Shown: positions 1-15,400 of the stretch, piece by piece
Layout: each line of letters starts with the position of its first letter
Position numbering within the stretch: position 1 is the first letter of the stretch
Source of the DNA: Bryoerythrophyllum caledonicum
Taxonomy: Eukaryota; Streptophyta; Bryopsida; Pottiales; Pottiaceae
NCBI GenBank assembly: GCA_963971425.1
Contig: OZ020516.1
Coordinates: forward strand, 33,158,199 to 33,222,198
Length of the DNA stretch: 64,000 bases
Reading direction: 5' to 3'
Notes under the pieces: model-generated
Database searches by the model: none
Seen by the model: the letters and a program-made list of their open reading frames with translations, nothing else
What the model was told of the DNA's origin: nothing
Position numbers and translations under genes: made by a program

Positions 1-3000
1 AAACTCAGCCATTCCGTGCCTTGCCTTCTCTAAAATCTTCACCTGTTACGAGAAGAACTAGAATCATCAATACAAACATGAAGATGAAATGATGTGGTTT
101 TAACCCAATACTATAATGGCTCATCTAACGTCACTAGAACCTTCACCCAATGAAAAGACGCAGAAAGTAAGATCACCCTACAACATGAATACTTTGGATG
201 CGCAGAGAAAGTTCCTATATTTTATCTAGGAATTGGAAAATGACCATATCTTCTTTTAGCTTGAAGTGGGTTCAACGTGAACATACCGGAGCATCGAATT
301 CAAAATCTTGTCCATATTCAGACCTGTCACGCAGAGTTCACAAGTTGTGAGCACCAAAAAAAACTCTAGTGGAAAATGCTGTAGTGATTAATCCAGTATC
401 AGAGCTAATAGTAGGGATTTCGTACTCAAGGTAAGGATTGCAAACAGGCGTGAGCACAAGCCCTGCAACAATCAAGTATGATGGCAACTTTCCTTCAATG
501 TGCACTGGAACCTACAAAAAAACGAACTCCACCTCCGTTAGAACACCAAAAGGCAAGGAGGAATTAAGGGCAGAGCATGCGTTATTTAGGTCCTAGGTCT
601 CTCGTTATTATGGCGGTATTTCTAGATGAGTTTGTAAATACCATTTTGTAGATGCAAAAGGCCGCGTTATAGATTCATCACATGAGCTGGAGAAATTTTA
701 CAAATTCTTCAAAGAGAGATAGCCATAAAACTGAGGTTGGTACAACGAAATGAGATGTGGCGTACCAAACGGACTGGCGTCTTCAGAGTTGTTTGAATGT
801 CAGTGACCTTTCCATCACGTAGCAATCCGAGGGTTGCTGTGTCTCCTGAGAACCTGTTTCAGGTGATATATTTCTTAATAAACCAGGTCAAATCATGCAG
901 GTCTGAAGCAAACGTAGGTTTAGAGGGGTTACTTTTGGCTGATCAGGAACCCGAATGATATTCTCTCGCCTGCCCGGAATGGAACAGTGCCTTCGTTGGC
1001 CACCGGAACATTGTCGAAGCTCAATAACACGTCACCCTGCAAGTGTTGGAAAATGGAAAACAAATATCATACCTGGAAAGAGAAAAATAAAAACGCTTGG
1101 ATTGATAGGTCCATTGATGTACCTCTTTGATAACATGAAAGGCTGGTGATGTGGGCTCAACTTTCCTGACCAGCACACCCTGCTCACATCCCGAAATTCA
1201 GTTCTGGAGGGAAACTTTACAAAAAATGGTTACTCGAGCACGGCAATTTTGAAGCCTAGAATGTAATTGTTAGTGGAAAGATTAATCGAAGGCGCTAAAA
1301 GGGCGGATACATACCTTCTGATCAGGTTGCATTTGGAGGAAAGCCCTTAATGCTGGATTTTCAAGTTTTTGCCACATTACTCCCAAAGATGGGAAACCTG
1401 GAAGCCAAGCAAATTCATCAAGAGACCACGTTTTCCAGAGCTTCGTAATTGGAATTCTTGAATCTGAAAGCACAGATATAATCTACACAAACGTTTCTTT
1501 AGCTTGAGGACTTACCTGTGTACCGTCCATTTGTATCATAATCACTCAAGAAGTGATGAATGACAGTTGTGGGGATAACGTATCCAATATTTTCGGCATC
1601 AACCCCTTTCAAAGACTGCCACACACAAGACACTCAGCTTTATGTCGTGAATGGGAAACAGTGAAAATGATTACCCGTTCTTCTCTTCGGATGACAACCA
1701 GAGGAGTGAAGAAAGACAGACCTGAAAGGCAATTCCAACGCACTCGCCGTTTTTGTGAAACACAGGACCGCCACTGTTACCTGCAAGAGCAGCCACAATG
1801 GTCAACAAAAAAGCCTAAAAAGGGCTGGCACTTGAAAGATGACAGAACTTGTCATACAAGTCAGACCTTTTGGTTTTTCATATTTTAAATCCAGATATGG
1901 TTTCTTCACGTGTAATACCTGCATTGATAGCTGCATCTATCTGAACTCCAAGAAGCTCAGATGCTCCATGTACATATGAGGTAACCTGTTTTCCAACACA
2001 GCCTAATCAGAATCAGATCCTCGCAAAATGCCTCAAATGATGTCCACACCAAATAATACGATGCGAGTAAGATGAGTTCTTTCCAAAGTCACCGAAAATT
2101 TCAATAAGTACCTCTGATTTATAATGCTACTCTTTCCTCACTCTTAAGGTATCTTTGCCTCACTTCACAGATAACTCTATTGTTACCTCAATACGAGAGA
2201 CGACGCCGCTTGTTACGGATATGGACTCTCCTCCAATTGGGTATCCAACAACGGTAACAGCATCCTGCATAGAAAATCAACACTGGTGAATAAATGGTGG
2301 AAAATCTGAAATTAGTGAGAAAAAGATGATTCCAATTCATCTTGTACAGGACAACAACCTGAAGCCGTGGAAGGCTTCCAAACCGCAGCGGCTCCACTCC
2401 TTTCCAGAAGTTCTCATCCTCCACTGAAAGAAGAGCTATGTCACATTCAGGTCCTATCGCTAAAACCTGAAATAAAATGCACAAACTGTGTGAGAAATCT
2501 AGGTAAGATAGTCTAAATGGAGAATAAAATGCCTCATAGCACATAGCCCATCAGTGCAGCCTTGCAAGTGGAAATACTTGTTCAAGAAATCAAGAGCATT
2601 AGTGAGCTAGGTTTACATTTGCTACGAATTTTGTGTCGTCGCCTCGCCTTTTCACCTTCACCTGTTGCCATAAACAAGTGCATGTGAGTAACACGACCTT
2701 AATAAAACCTGAGCTATGCATATCCAAGACATGAACATGAAGCCACCGTCTGATTTTTATTTCACACTAGTTTATCCTATTTCATATCCTAAATCTACTA
2801 TACTTCATATTTAGGTTATTTCCTTGCGGAAAAAGGTAGGATTTCTCATACTAAAAAAAGTACCTGAAAAGACTAGAAATACGCACCTGGGTGTGGTGTT
2901 CCACGCAATGCGCATTTGTTAGCAACCGCCTACCCTGTATCATGAACCCGCTGCACAATGTGGAGAATCAACAATGAACAGATGCAACACATTTGCAGCC

Positions 3001-4605
3001 ACACACACACACAAACTCAAAAACTCTTTCTACAAAGTGGCAGGAAGAATGAGCCCAGCTTGCCTGCCTGTAGAAGAATATTGGCGTCGTTTTTGCCATG
3101 GTAGGGAGAAATTAGGGTCTGTATGTGTGCAATAAACCTGCACCAAAACAAACAGACTCAAGTCAAAACCAAAACAAAGATGGCACATGAAGATGGTTTA
3201 TAAAAGTAGTATATGAAGATGGTGTATTAAGATGGTGTTTGAAGATGGTCTGTGAAACTGGTATTCGAGGAATGATTAAGAACTACTTAGAGCTACTTAA
3301 TTCTATTTGAACTACTTAATTCACTCCAAAATGAAAAAAGGGGGGGGGGGGGGGGGGGGGTTTATCTTGTTCACACTACAAACATCTTACGCACCTTCAC
3401 AACGGCGTCTAGAAATGGAGAATCCGGACCCTCATCAACCTCATCAAGCTGCAACCAAAACAAAGCCAGGTCAAAATCAATAACCAGACATGAACTTACC
3501 TCTAGAAAACACAAGATGCGTGAAGAAAATGTCACAAGCCCTAGAATGTGAAGCATGTTGTTGATAGAGGAGTATTATTTTCCGTTTAGAGAAGTGACAC
3601 ACATGCACACATGTGTGATGGATTTGTGAGAGTGACCTTGTAAAGCCAATCTCCTTCAGGAAAGTCCGACATTTGGAAGCCTGAGGATTCCTCCAAGTTG
3701 CTGCCATTGCTGAATCCTCCGCCGTATTTCTTCTGATCGCGCTCCCTTTCCCGGCCGCGCTTGCTGTTCTGCTGCTCCTCATGTTTCAAACAACTTATCC
3801 TCGTTTGCACATGCCTTGGTTTCCATAAACGCTCCTGCAAATGCATACATGCCAGTAAGACGCGGAACTTTGGCAAATAGAATCAGGTGCTTCGTGACCG
3901 ATTTCTCTGATATCAGTGCAGTTTAACATGTGACATTATGCCAAAGTTTCTGTGATTAGTACCGTTTAGAAAAACATCAGAAAATGCATTACAAGGGTTA
4001 TCTGAGTTTTATGCGTTTGGCACTTGAGAGAACGGCAAAAGTTCCACCTGAGTGACCTAAAACTCAACATTTAACAAACCTTGGAGGAAACTCCAAAACA
4101 TGACTACCGCAATCCACGAACCCTTCTGAGGAAGAAAAACAGTATCTAAACACACATATCTATTTACAAGTCCATTCGACCGGTTGAAGTTCTCTCAAAA
4201 ACAACGTGAATGAAAACAGAGTCTAGACGAAGGATTTGTGTGTGAGCAAGTCAAATTCTCATTCTCTCGATAACCAGCACGTCGACTGAGGCTTTCATAT
4301 CCAAGCTCTCTGAGATGTGCACCAGCTCGAAAAATCCTCCACCAAGGTTTGACGGAAGGGAAAAGGCGACTCACGAGTCTGCAAATCGCGGAGCGCAGCG
4401 TTAAGTCTCCTTGCAATAATCTAGACTCGAGGGAAACACCGCTTCTCTTGTGTGCAGCATTGGCGAGCATGGTGGCGCACGGGCTGCCAGTGGCCGCCGG
4501 AGCAGCCGCGCTCCGCATCATCTCCATCGCCTCAAACTCTCCCACACAAAACCCAAGCACTTCCCTCTCACTCCCCGCCTCCAAACATGTCGACAATGGT
4601 AACAA
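1..4605 (-). CDS. DEG2: DEG2-type plastid serine protease (C-terminus cut by window edge)
   Basis: A DegP/HtrA-family (S1C) ATP-independent serine protease, most like chloroplast DEG2, spread over about fifteen short exons. All three catalytic residues are visible: His in [11 protein letters not shown] (about 2,886-2,955), Asp in [13 protein letters not shown] (about 2,400-2,465) and Ser in [12 protein letters not shown] (about 1,740-1,787, just after a splice site). Other diagnostic pieces are [15 protein letters not shown] near 3,100, [18 protein letters not shown] near 2,230, [15 protein letters not shown] near 1,575, [14 protein letters not shown] near 1,370, and the PDZ-like [14 protein letters not shown] and [15 protein letters not shown] at 950-1,180. 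The C-terminal part continues with [15 protein letters not shown] near 450 and leaves the window at base 1. The N-terminal exon (about 4,320-4,605) is Arg/Ser/Ala rich, as expected of a transit peptide, but the exact start and the first splice junction are not fixed. Family knowledge places DEG2 on the stromal side of thylakoids; that location is inferred here. Confidence 0.9.
3340..3360. repeat. Poly-G tract in a DEG2 intron
   Basis: An uninterrupted run of 21 G lies in an intron of the DEG2 gene. The intron also carries loose AAGATGGT repeats at about 3,181-3,265. The true tract length is uncertain because such runs are error-prone in sequencing. Confidence 0.9.
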
Positions 4606-5137
4606 AAACGTGTCAGGCCTGTGAAGAAAAGAAAAAGCAGCAAACGATGACAGTTTGGCTTCAAGCGGAGAAGAGCCGAGCTTCCAAGTTCTGGATAAGG
4701 TTTCTAACGCAGTTTACTGCTTCAGTGGTTCAATTCCTTGAATCTTTCCGCTGGGCCACAGTAATTCTCTTGTTTGTTTATTCTATGAAAAGGCGCAGCA
4801 TCAGCCTGACGACATTCTTCTCATGTGGGACCCGGATTTCATGACTAGAGGCTGGAACGTTTGCAGACTCCGGTGATTTTCTCACTCCAGATGTAGATTT
4901 GAGGTTTGTTTCTTCTGGAGGTTTTCCTAGATGGGTGACAGAAGTTAGTGAGTGCGCCACGGCGTTGTTTAGGGGAGTTCAATTACGCTGTCGAGATAAG
5001 CACCGCTCGGACTTAGATGTGTGATTGCAGATGCAAGCGAATGACGGAGGGAGTACAATCCTGAGGCTTGTTTCGGATGAGTGTGGCATCTTCTAGTTTT
5101 GAATGGGTAGTTTTGTTGTTTCCATGGTGTGGTGGCG
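4606..5137. promoter_or_regulatory. Shared upstream region of divergent DEG2 and TRMU
   Basis: About 530 bases separate the putative DEG2 start (minus strand) from the TRMU start (plus strand), so this stretch must hold both 5' leaders and both promoters. I see no convincing TATA box. This is an inference from gene orientation only. Confidence 0.4.
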
Positions 5138-8228
<3,091 letters not shown>

Positions 8229-8409
8229 GCTTTCAACGCCGATAACCCGAACCCTGGACATTCTGTTGCATTTATCATCTCCGACCTCAAGAAATTCTTG
8301 TTCGGACAATCTCAAAAAAGAGCATATTGGTCTCTTGTGTACAGAATTGGGAGTTTGGCCGTGAGTTGGGAGTTTGGCGAGAATTTGGCCAATTCTCGCC
8401 AAATGATAT

Positions 8410-11202
8410 CTATTCAATTTTGTACCATGTGCCAGAAGGTAACCGTGTAGTTGCAGTCCCATCTATGCTGTCACTTGCTGCAGATTCCTGTGGTAAATTA
8501 CCTCCAGATCCACCATCATCCTTTTTAGACACTTCCGGAGTGAAAGCCTTGTGCAAATCATCAAATGAGACAGTTGCAGACCCTCTGCGCTTGGGCCGTT
8601 GCTGAGTAACATCCGGACTCCAACCTGCCATGTAAATCACCTGTTTGCAGAAATCCAGATTATTAATTTAGTACCTTGGAATATTGTTTTAAAAGTGAGA
8701 GAAATGGGGTAGTAATAGTAGTACCTGGTATGTAGCTGGAATGGTGCCATCAGACTCGCCGAACATTTCCTGGTAGACTGCAGCAGTTGCCAAAGCTGTG
8801 TCTCGGTTCACGGTCTGCGCCATTTACATAACGATTAGTCTTGCTTTCATAGAATTCCACTCTTCTACTTGCAAACCCTCTTCCTCTACGCATCAGGTTC
8901 ATATCGAGAAAAAGAGGAGAATATTATTGAAACTTTGGGTGAGTTCGGAAAAAACTCAAATGTTAATATTCGAGTACATACCAAAATCCTTTCGCGGACA
9001 GCGTTGGTTTCTCCCATGGACCGCAAATGATCAATCAGTTCAATCGCTGCAAGAGAAAGGGAGGTTTCAGTCTTCAAATTAAACAAAAGATAATAAAAAA
9101 ATTAGTAAAATTTGCACTTCAAGTCTAGAAGCAGGAACTTTATACCACTAGGGTACCGAACAGTGATCTCATCCACATCAACTGTTGGGAGAGCAAAGCC
9201 AGCTCTTGTCAAAAGGTTCCCTGCATCTCGAACCTGGTAAACATGCAATAACGTGTTGTAAACACTACTCATAATGCTACTACATCAATCTCCTTGACTA
9301 GTAAAGAATGTTCAGAATGCTCGTGCATGAACACAAAATTTTCTATTCCAGACCTTATTGCTTTTAGGAAGTGGCAATCTTATCTCTTTGCCTTGAAGTG
9401 TGAAATTTTATAAGTGAATCAGTGAGAGATTCTTGCTTTAGGATAGATGGACGAATTTTACCTGAGCAAGTGGGGAGACTCTGGGACTTACACCTCCTTC
9501 ACGCTCCATTTGTGCTACAGTACATGAAATCCTCAGCTCCCTAACAAGATCAACTTGGATTAACGTCACGAATACCCAAATATTTCTGAACACAACATTA
9601 ACTAGCAGCTACCTTGACCGCCTCAAACAGCAAAGTACTCTTTGAGCAAATTGAAGTTATTTGTGAAGTAAGGGAAGGATACCATGAGTTTTGACCTCTT
9701 TTCTCATTTTGAATGATTGAATTCAGTTCTAAAATGGTTCTTAATTTATTCTAAAGAGGAAAGAGGCGGCTTAGATTCATGGTGCAACAGGACCTCTCCT
9801 CCTTCCTTCTAAAAGATGGCTAAACTAGTTCTAACTTGAGTTTGAAGACCACCAAGCTCTTCCATAGACTTGATTGAAGGGTTCCAGACCACCAAACTCT
9901 ACATATCTATTAAGAGTGAGGAAAGGGTAATATCATCAATAAAAAGAGAGGGATCTCATTGAATGACTAAAACTCAATTAGAAGCATGAGTTGACAATTA
10001 ACTCCAACGGTTCTGCGTGGATCCAAGTAGCTCACCTCAACGTTTCACCTCCAAACATAGTGGCCAAGAATAACCCATCAGGCTTCAACGCAGTCCTGCA
10101 CTTTAGCCAAAAGAAAGTGCAAAGAGCATCAATTGCAATTGATGAATCGAAGCACTCCACTAAACAATGATAATTAGTGTCATGCCATGTTTGGTCAACT
10201 GCAATAGTACTGTCATTGGTCCAATAAGGTACTTCATGACAAACATAAGAATAGTATCGCTAATCCATTAAAAAGTTACTAATTATCAGGTTTAGTATAC
10301 ACCAACTAACACATTACATGAAGCGTACCTGTGACATGGCACCTGGAAGGTCATTGACCCAGTGCAGGCCTAGAGAGCTTATCACCAGGTCCAAGGAGCT
10401 GCCAATGCAACATATTGAGGGCATTTAGTCCTGATGTATGATTAAAAATCCCAAGAAGAAAGTGGTCACCAACAACTTACTTTGGTTGCAATGGCAAGTA
10501 CTCCTCATCACCTACAAAGTGAAAGCTCTGCATTGTGGCTGTCTCGTCTTCAGCAGCTGCTCTAGCCACTGATCTTTTGATCATATCGTGGGACATGTCC
10601 ATGGAAATCAGCTCCTGGATTCCACCTGTAAAACAACCACATCAAAACAGTTTCTGAACTCATCTCTTGCCTCGAAAACACAATTGCTTACCACGTCCTT
10701 GGAGCAACCGGCGTACAGCGTCAAAAGCTCCACCAAGATTTAACGCTGTAGGAAAAGTTCGTTTACAATCCTGAAAAGAAAAACTCACACATCAGGTCCC
10801 CTTCCATCAAAGACCATTATGATCGAAAGCGCCACTTACTTGTAGGCGGTCTAGAAGATTTTCTGTCACAGTGTCCAGAATCGGATCACCATCTCCCATG
10901 AGCCATGCAGCCCTGTCTCTCTGCAAACAAAAAAAACACACATAAACCCTAAAAGAGCTGAACTTCACCGTCATCTACAAAACTACACCAATTCACAAAC
11001 CTAGAATCAGAAATAACCAACCCGAAATCCACACCTGCTTGCTCTTGAGCGCCCGATCGAAAATATCCACATTCCGATCCCCAGTGCCATCGAACTCCAA
11101 ATCAGAAACCGAAGCCAGAAAACGTCGCCCAGATGAACCACACCATTCTCTTCCGCCCCTCAAACCCAATCCCCTCAAAACTATCCCGAAAGACCTCCCC
11201 AT
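8410..11202 (-). CDS. NDUFAF5: NDUFAF5-type mitochondrial methyltransferase (plant At1g22800-like)
   Basis: Class I SAM-methyltransferase-fold protein of the complex I assembly factor NDUFAF5 family, in about eleven exons. Order on the minus strand: presequence and FDRALKSKQ (11,202-11,035), [17 protein letters not shown] (10,921-10,842), [18 protein letters not shown] (10,772-10,691), [15 protein letters not shown] and [14 protein letters not shown] (10,626-10,483), [18 protein letters not shown] (about 10,400-10,331), [17 protein letters not shown] (about 10,095-10,037), [14 protein letters not shown] (about 9,541-9,463), [16 protein letters not shown] (about 9,234-9,147), [15 protein letters not shown] (about 9,050-8,985), [15 protein letters not shown] (about 8,814-8,727) and the last exon to 8,410 with [17 protein letters not shown]. 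The glycine-rich motif I is relaxed ([10 protein letters not shown]), as I recall for plant members. The first ATG in frame is at 11,202. Human NDUFAF5 hydroxylates an arginine of NDUFS7; the plant reaction is inferred from the family. Confidence 0.88.
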
Positions 11203-11585
11203 CGCTCCGAGATTCCTCAACTAGGAAACACTCGCAACAATCTCCGAACAAAAACTCATGTTCAAAGCAACTATTCTGGATGAGCTTCAATTTTGGATGA
11301 ATAAATGATGAAATCATCCAAAGTGAAGCGCAAGTGAATGAATGATGCTCTGTAGGTGGATGAATGATTCTTGGTCGGAGGCGAAAGAGAGCGAGCGAGC
11401 AAGCTTCAGCGAGGTTTGGTGTCGACGCTCATCGCATGGGCGGATCGAAATTGTGAGAGTTGCGAGTAGAGATCGGCTGCGGTTTCGCATCAGAAGCGCG
11501 CACGTCTGAGGTGCGAGATCAGGCGAGGGTGGGCGGGGCCTGGGCGGAGAGAGAGAGAGGGAGGGGATTGCGAGGGAGGGAGGCA
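11203..11585. promoter_or_regulatory. Shared upstream region of divergent NDUFAF5 and DSK2
   Basis: Only about 380 bases separate the two start codons on opposite strands, so the two genes share this interval for their leaders and promoters. A purine-rich (GAGA) stretch at about 11,549-11,566 lies just upstream of the DSK2 ATG. The functional assignment is inferred from orientation. Confidence 0.4.
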
Positions 11586-14269
11586 ATGGGGAGCGAGGCG
11601 GAGGAGAGCAGCGGGTCGGGCGCCGCGGTGGTGCACGTGCGGTGCTCCAACGGCAACAAGTTCACGGTGGAGGTGGACCTGGGCGCGACTGTGGGCGCCC
11701 TGAAGGCGCTGCTGGTGGAGCGCTCGGAGATCCCCGCGGACCAGCAGCGGCTGATATACAAGGGCCGCGTGCTCAAGGACGACCTGGCGCTGAGCAGCTA
11801 CGGTGAGCGCGTGGATTGGCCCGTGAATTGGCGCAGTTAGGGTTTTCGTGAATCGATGCCGTGTTAGGGTTTGTCGCGAATTTTGGGTCTGATCGGGGGT
11901 TGGTTTGAGGGCATTGGATTCGTGGAGGTTCTGATGCGTTTGAAATTTCTGAGATGGGATTGTGTTTTGTGCCTGATTTTTGTATTGATGATGACTAGTG
12001 TTCATCATGCTGTGATGATGAATTACGAGAGCCTGGTTCTGATGTGAATTTGCACAAACCTAATCCAAACAAAACAGAAACAGTGGTTATGGTTGAACTG
12101 CTCATTCTGACTTGTTGTGTTCGGCTGGTCATGTGTCGTATGAGTCCTTTTTTTTCTGATGTGTGTTCGTGCGCGTGGCGTGAGGATCAGGTCTGCAAAC
12201 TGACCACACGGTTCATCTGGTGCGAGGAGCGCCGCCTGCGTCTGCGCCCGCGGCGGCCAGCCCTGCGGCGGCGGCTGCTGCGCCCCCCGCGCCGCAGGCA
12301 GCCAGCCGACGGGGCTGGGCGCGGTGCCTGGGCTGGGCGGGCTTGAATTCCGGGGCTGGGGGTGGGGGCTGGAGCGGGCGCGGCGCCGTTTGGGATGGGC
12401 NNNNNNNNNNNNNNNNNNNNNNNNNNNNNNNNNNNNNNNNNNNNNNNNNNNNNNNNNNNNNNNNNNNNNNNNNNNNNNNNNNNNNNNNNNNNNNNNNNNN
12501 NNNNNNNNNNNNNNNNNNNNNNNNNNNNNNNNNNNNNNNNNNNNNNNNNNNNNNNNNNNNNNNNNNNNNNNNNNNNNNNNNNNNNNNNNNNNNNNNNNNN
12601 TCACTGCTCCTCTTGGCATTGGATAATGCGATACCGGCTAAGTGTATTCTGTGTGATTCCATCAGCGGGAGCAGGAGCTGGAGCTGGGCAGACTGCGCCC
12701 GCTGCGGCTGGAGCAGGGCTTGGGGGTGGTATTCCATCGTTGAGCTCGCTTTTGGCGCAAGACAGTCCAATGATGGACATGACAGGCGGCGGAACAGGGG
12801 GACTTTTGAATCCTTCGGTGATGCAGCAAATGCTGCAGAACCCGCAAATACAGCAGATGATGCAGGGGCTCCTGTCTAATCCTGCTTACATGAATCAGGT
12901 GTGCTTTTACCGCTTGTATGATCTTCACGGAATCGTGATTGCCCGTTTTTTTCTTTAGCGCATGTACTTAATTTAGCCACTGCTAGTTCTGGAAGCGGTG
13001 ACTTCGTATAGCTGCAAGCTTTGATAGAGATTCTACTTTGATTGCATCCGCAGGGACACTAGTTAGAGCGTTTGCGTAATTGTCTAGGTTAGTTTTTGGC
13101 ACTTATTCTGATAGCTGTACTGTGCTTGTTTGCTTCCTTAGAAGATTTGATGGTTGACAGTAGTTGCAAGCTCGAATCACATGAGTCGTTGAATATTGGT
13201 TCTGAACTTGTCGTATTCATTTTTCTTCTCGATCTTGTCCACAGATCATGGAAATGCAGCCCCAGCTTCGGACAATGTTGAATCAGAATCCTCAGTTCAG
13301 AGAGATGATCCAGAGTCCAGACTTCATCCGGCAAATGAGTAGTCCCGAAAGCCTTCAGGTTAGACATCTGCTTCACTCGAGTCAGAACATGCGGCTCATA
13401 TTATAGACGTTCAGATCTACAATTATACAATTGCTGCTACTTGGGTCTACATTTGTTACAGGTCCATGGTAATAATTTCGTCTACATGCATTTACATGAG
13501 TGACTGACTTGGGTTGTTTGCATGTTGTGTGGACTCCTGCAGCAACTAATGCAACTGCAGCAATCAATGATTGGTCAGCGCGGTCGACAAGCTCCGGGCC
13601 AGTAAGTTCATTCAACTCTCTGATGTGCATAATGACGATGCGCCTTTCATTCTGATGCGCCTCTGCGTGGCGAATTCACTCTTCTTCAGTTGTCAATCAC
13701 TAGCCGTCAAGTTTTGTGATCTGTACAGTGATTACGATGTGGAGGAGAATGATTTAGAGAACTTTTTACGTGCCACTCATGAATCCTGCCATCCTTTGCA
13801 CAACTTTAACAGCATGCACTACTTGTCGTGCAGAAATCTGGGCGCGGCGGGAGGCGGTCTTGGTGGAGCCCCGGGGATGAACATGGACGCATTGCTGAGT
13901 ATGTTTGGAGGACTCGGCAGCGCTGCTCCTGACTACGCTAACGGTACGTCGCGAGCACCTTGCAGCAGCATGCTCTTCGAGAAAAGCTAGCCGTGCCAAC
14001 GAAGCGCATCCCTGAGATCAGTGGCGTCCATGGGATCGTGTAGTGCTCCAACGCATGGTGCCTGAGAGCGGTTGGTGCTGTTTGTGGTTTTGTTGCATCT
14101 GACATGTGGTGTGGTTGATGCAGTTCCCCCGGAGCAACTGTACGCGTCGCAGCTGTCGCAGCTGGTGGAGATGGGTTTCATCGACACGCAGGAGAACATC
14201 CGGGCGCTGAATGCCGTAGGTGGAAACGTGCATCTGGCGGTGGAGCGGCTGCTGGGGAACCTGGGTTGA
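11586..14269 (+). CDS. DSK2: Ubiquilin/DSK2 copy A (central part missing in an assembly gap)
   Basis: Ubiquilin, a shuttle that binds the proteasome through an N-terminal UBL and polyubiquitin through a C-terminal UBA. Exon 1 (11,586-11,802) encodes the UBL with [20 protein letters not shown] and [10 protein letters not shown]. Exon 2 begins near 12,190 and runs into 200 N. After the gap come an STI1-type exon with [19 protein letters not shown] (about 12,665-12,898), [20 protein letters not shown] (about 13,245-13,359), [19 protein letters not shown] (about 13,545-13,601), a Gly/Met-rich exon (about 13,835-13,944) and the UBA exon with [20 protein letters not shown] (about 14,124-14,269). 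Relative to copy B, exon 2 shows two one-base deletions just before the gap, which break the frame. These may be sequence errors in GC-rich, poorly covered DNA, or true decay. The UBL and UBA are intact. Confidence 0.85.
12401..12600. other. Assembly gap (200 N)
   Basis: Exactly 200 N replace the first STI1 repeats of DSK2 copy A. In copy B the corresponding interval is longer (several hundred bases), so the gap length is nominal. Confidence 1.
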
Positions 14270-14740
14270 CAGGATTTCAGAGGAGAGCGGGGCTGAGCGT
14301 GGTGTGCGTCAGCCGAATCGTCCTGTGCGCGTGTGGCTGTGCATTGTTGTTCTGCGGTTCCATCCCGGCGGAGGAGTGGCGTGAGAATAGGCAATGCGGC
14401 CGCTAATTTTGAGGGGCCTGAGTGTGCGTATGGTGGTGGTGGTGGTGGTGGTGTCACCGGCCTCCGATTTGGGAGGGGCGGGTGTGTAACTTAGTAGCAG
14501 ATAAGATGGCGTGCCCCACGAATTGGACTGCGCGTGGCGGGCGCAGGAAAAGGTTCACACATACATGTAAGGGGTTGTGTATAGTTCTCTCTATTTTTAC
14601 CTAGACATTGCGATCACTCTCCGATTTGAGAAGAATTGAAGGAGTGCGTGCTGCTGCTCAATGAAGCTTGATTTTGGAGCCTGGATGGTGGCTGTGTGTG
14701 ATGGTGTCTTTGCATATCTTTTATTAACTGCATCTGTTGG
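14270..14740 (+). repeat. 3' flank of DSK2 copy A, inverted match to 17,790-18,252
   Basis: From the stop codon to about 14,715 this flank is the near-identical reverse complement of 17,790-18,252 beyond copy B. Shared landmarks are the GGTGGT run at 14,432-14,452, ACATACATGTAAGGGGTTG near 14,559 and GAAGCTTGATTTTGGAGCC near 14,664. It probably holds the 3' UTR of both genes. With the genes it forms the inner edge of the inverted duplication. Confidence 0.85.
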
Positions 14741-15179
14741 AGACGTCAGGCTAGCCAGGACGTAACCTCTGCTTTTCAACGTCCTTAATAACGCCACAAG
14801 TCCGAAATCTTAAGCAAAACGACAGTTAACTTCACCTAATTCTTTCAATGGACAGCATTGGCGGTGTATTGAACGTTTACTTGACATGCTTGTGCTTAAT
14901 GTTTCCTTGCTGGAAAAAACTAACAAGTCATTAGAAGAGTATGGTGGTCTTACCTTTCAGTGAAAGATTTAAACTCATGTCATTGTAGTTGTCTTTGAGA
15001 GTGATAATAATAGTTTACTTTATTTGCAAATAGTATCTGTCCTTTCATCATGCGAATTCATCATGCGAAGGATATAGTAGTTCCATTTCCATCTATTGGA
15101 GTTTCCTTTAAAATGGGTGTATAATTTTTCTACTTGAAGACCTTATAAATGCTACTATATTTGCAATTCAAGATTGCAA

Positions 15180-15400
15180 ACTTGATGCATTCCAAAACGC
15201 TGCAAGCAATTTCCAATTTGTGTTGCATATGCCATGACTATCAACAAGTCACAAGGACAAACGCTTCCCAAAGTTGGCGTTTATCTAACAAAGACGTTTT
15301 CTTGCATGGACAATTGTAGGTTGCATTATTGCGTGTGATGGCTCCCAAAGATGTTTTGGTGGTTCTGGAAGGAATAGCACATGGAGAGATATAGTAATGG
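15180..15400 (+). pseudogene. Relic of Helitron PIF1-like helicase C-terminus
   Basis: At 15,210 the plus strand reads FPICVAYAMTINKSQGQTLP, followed by KVGVYLTKTFSCMDN and, after degenerate positions, APKDVLVVLEG. This is the conserved C-terminal block of PIF1-family helicases in Helitron Rep/Hel proteins: the AMTINKSQGQ motif, then the AVSRV motif, here degraded to LHYCV. Frame disruption and the absence of the rest of Rep/Hel show it is a dead fragment. A cellular PIF1 origin is possible but less likely for such a short isolated piece. Confidence 0.75.

Noticed and set aside
8330-8400. GGGAGTTTGGC repeat with an inverted GGCGAGAATTTGGCC/GGCCAATTCTCGCC
   Set aside because: A short local hairpin between converging genes; it could aid termination but nothing else supports a function.
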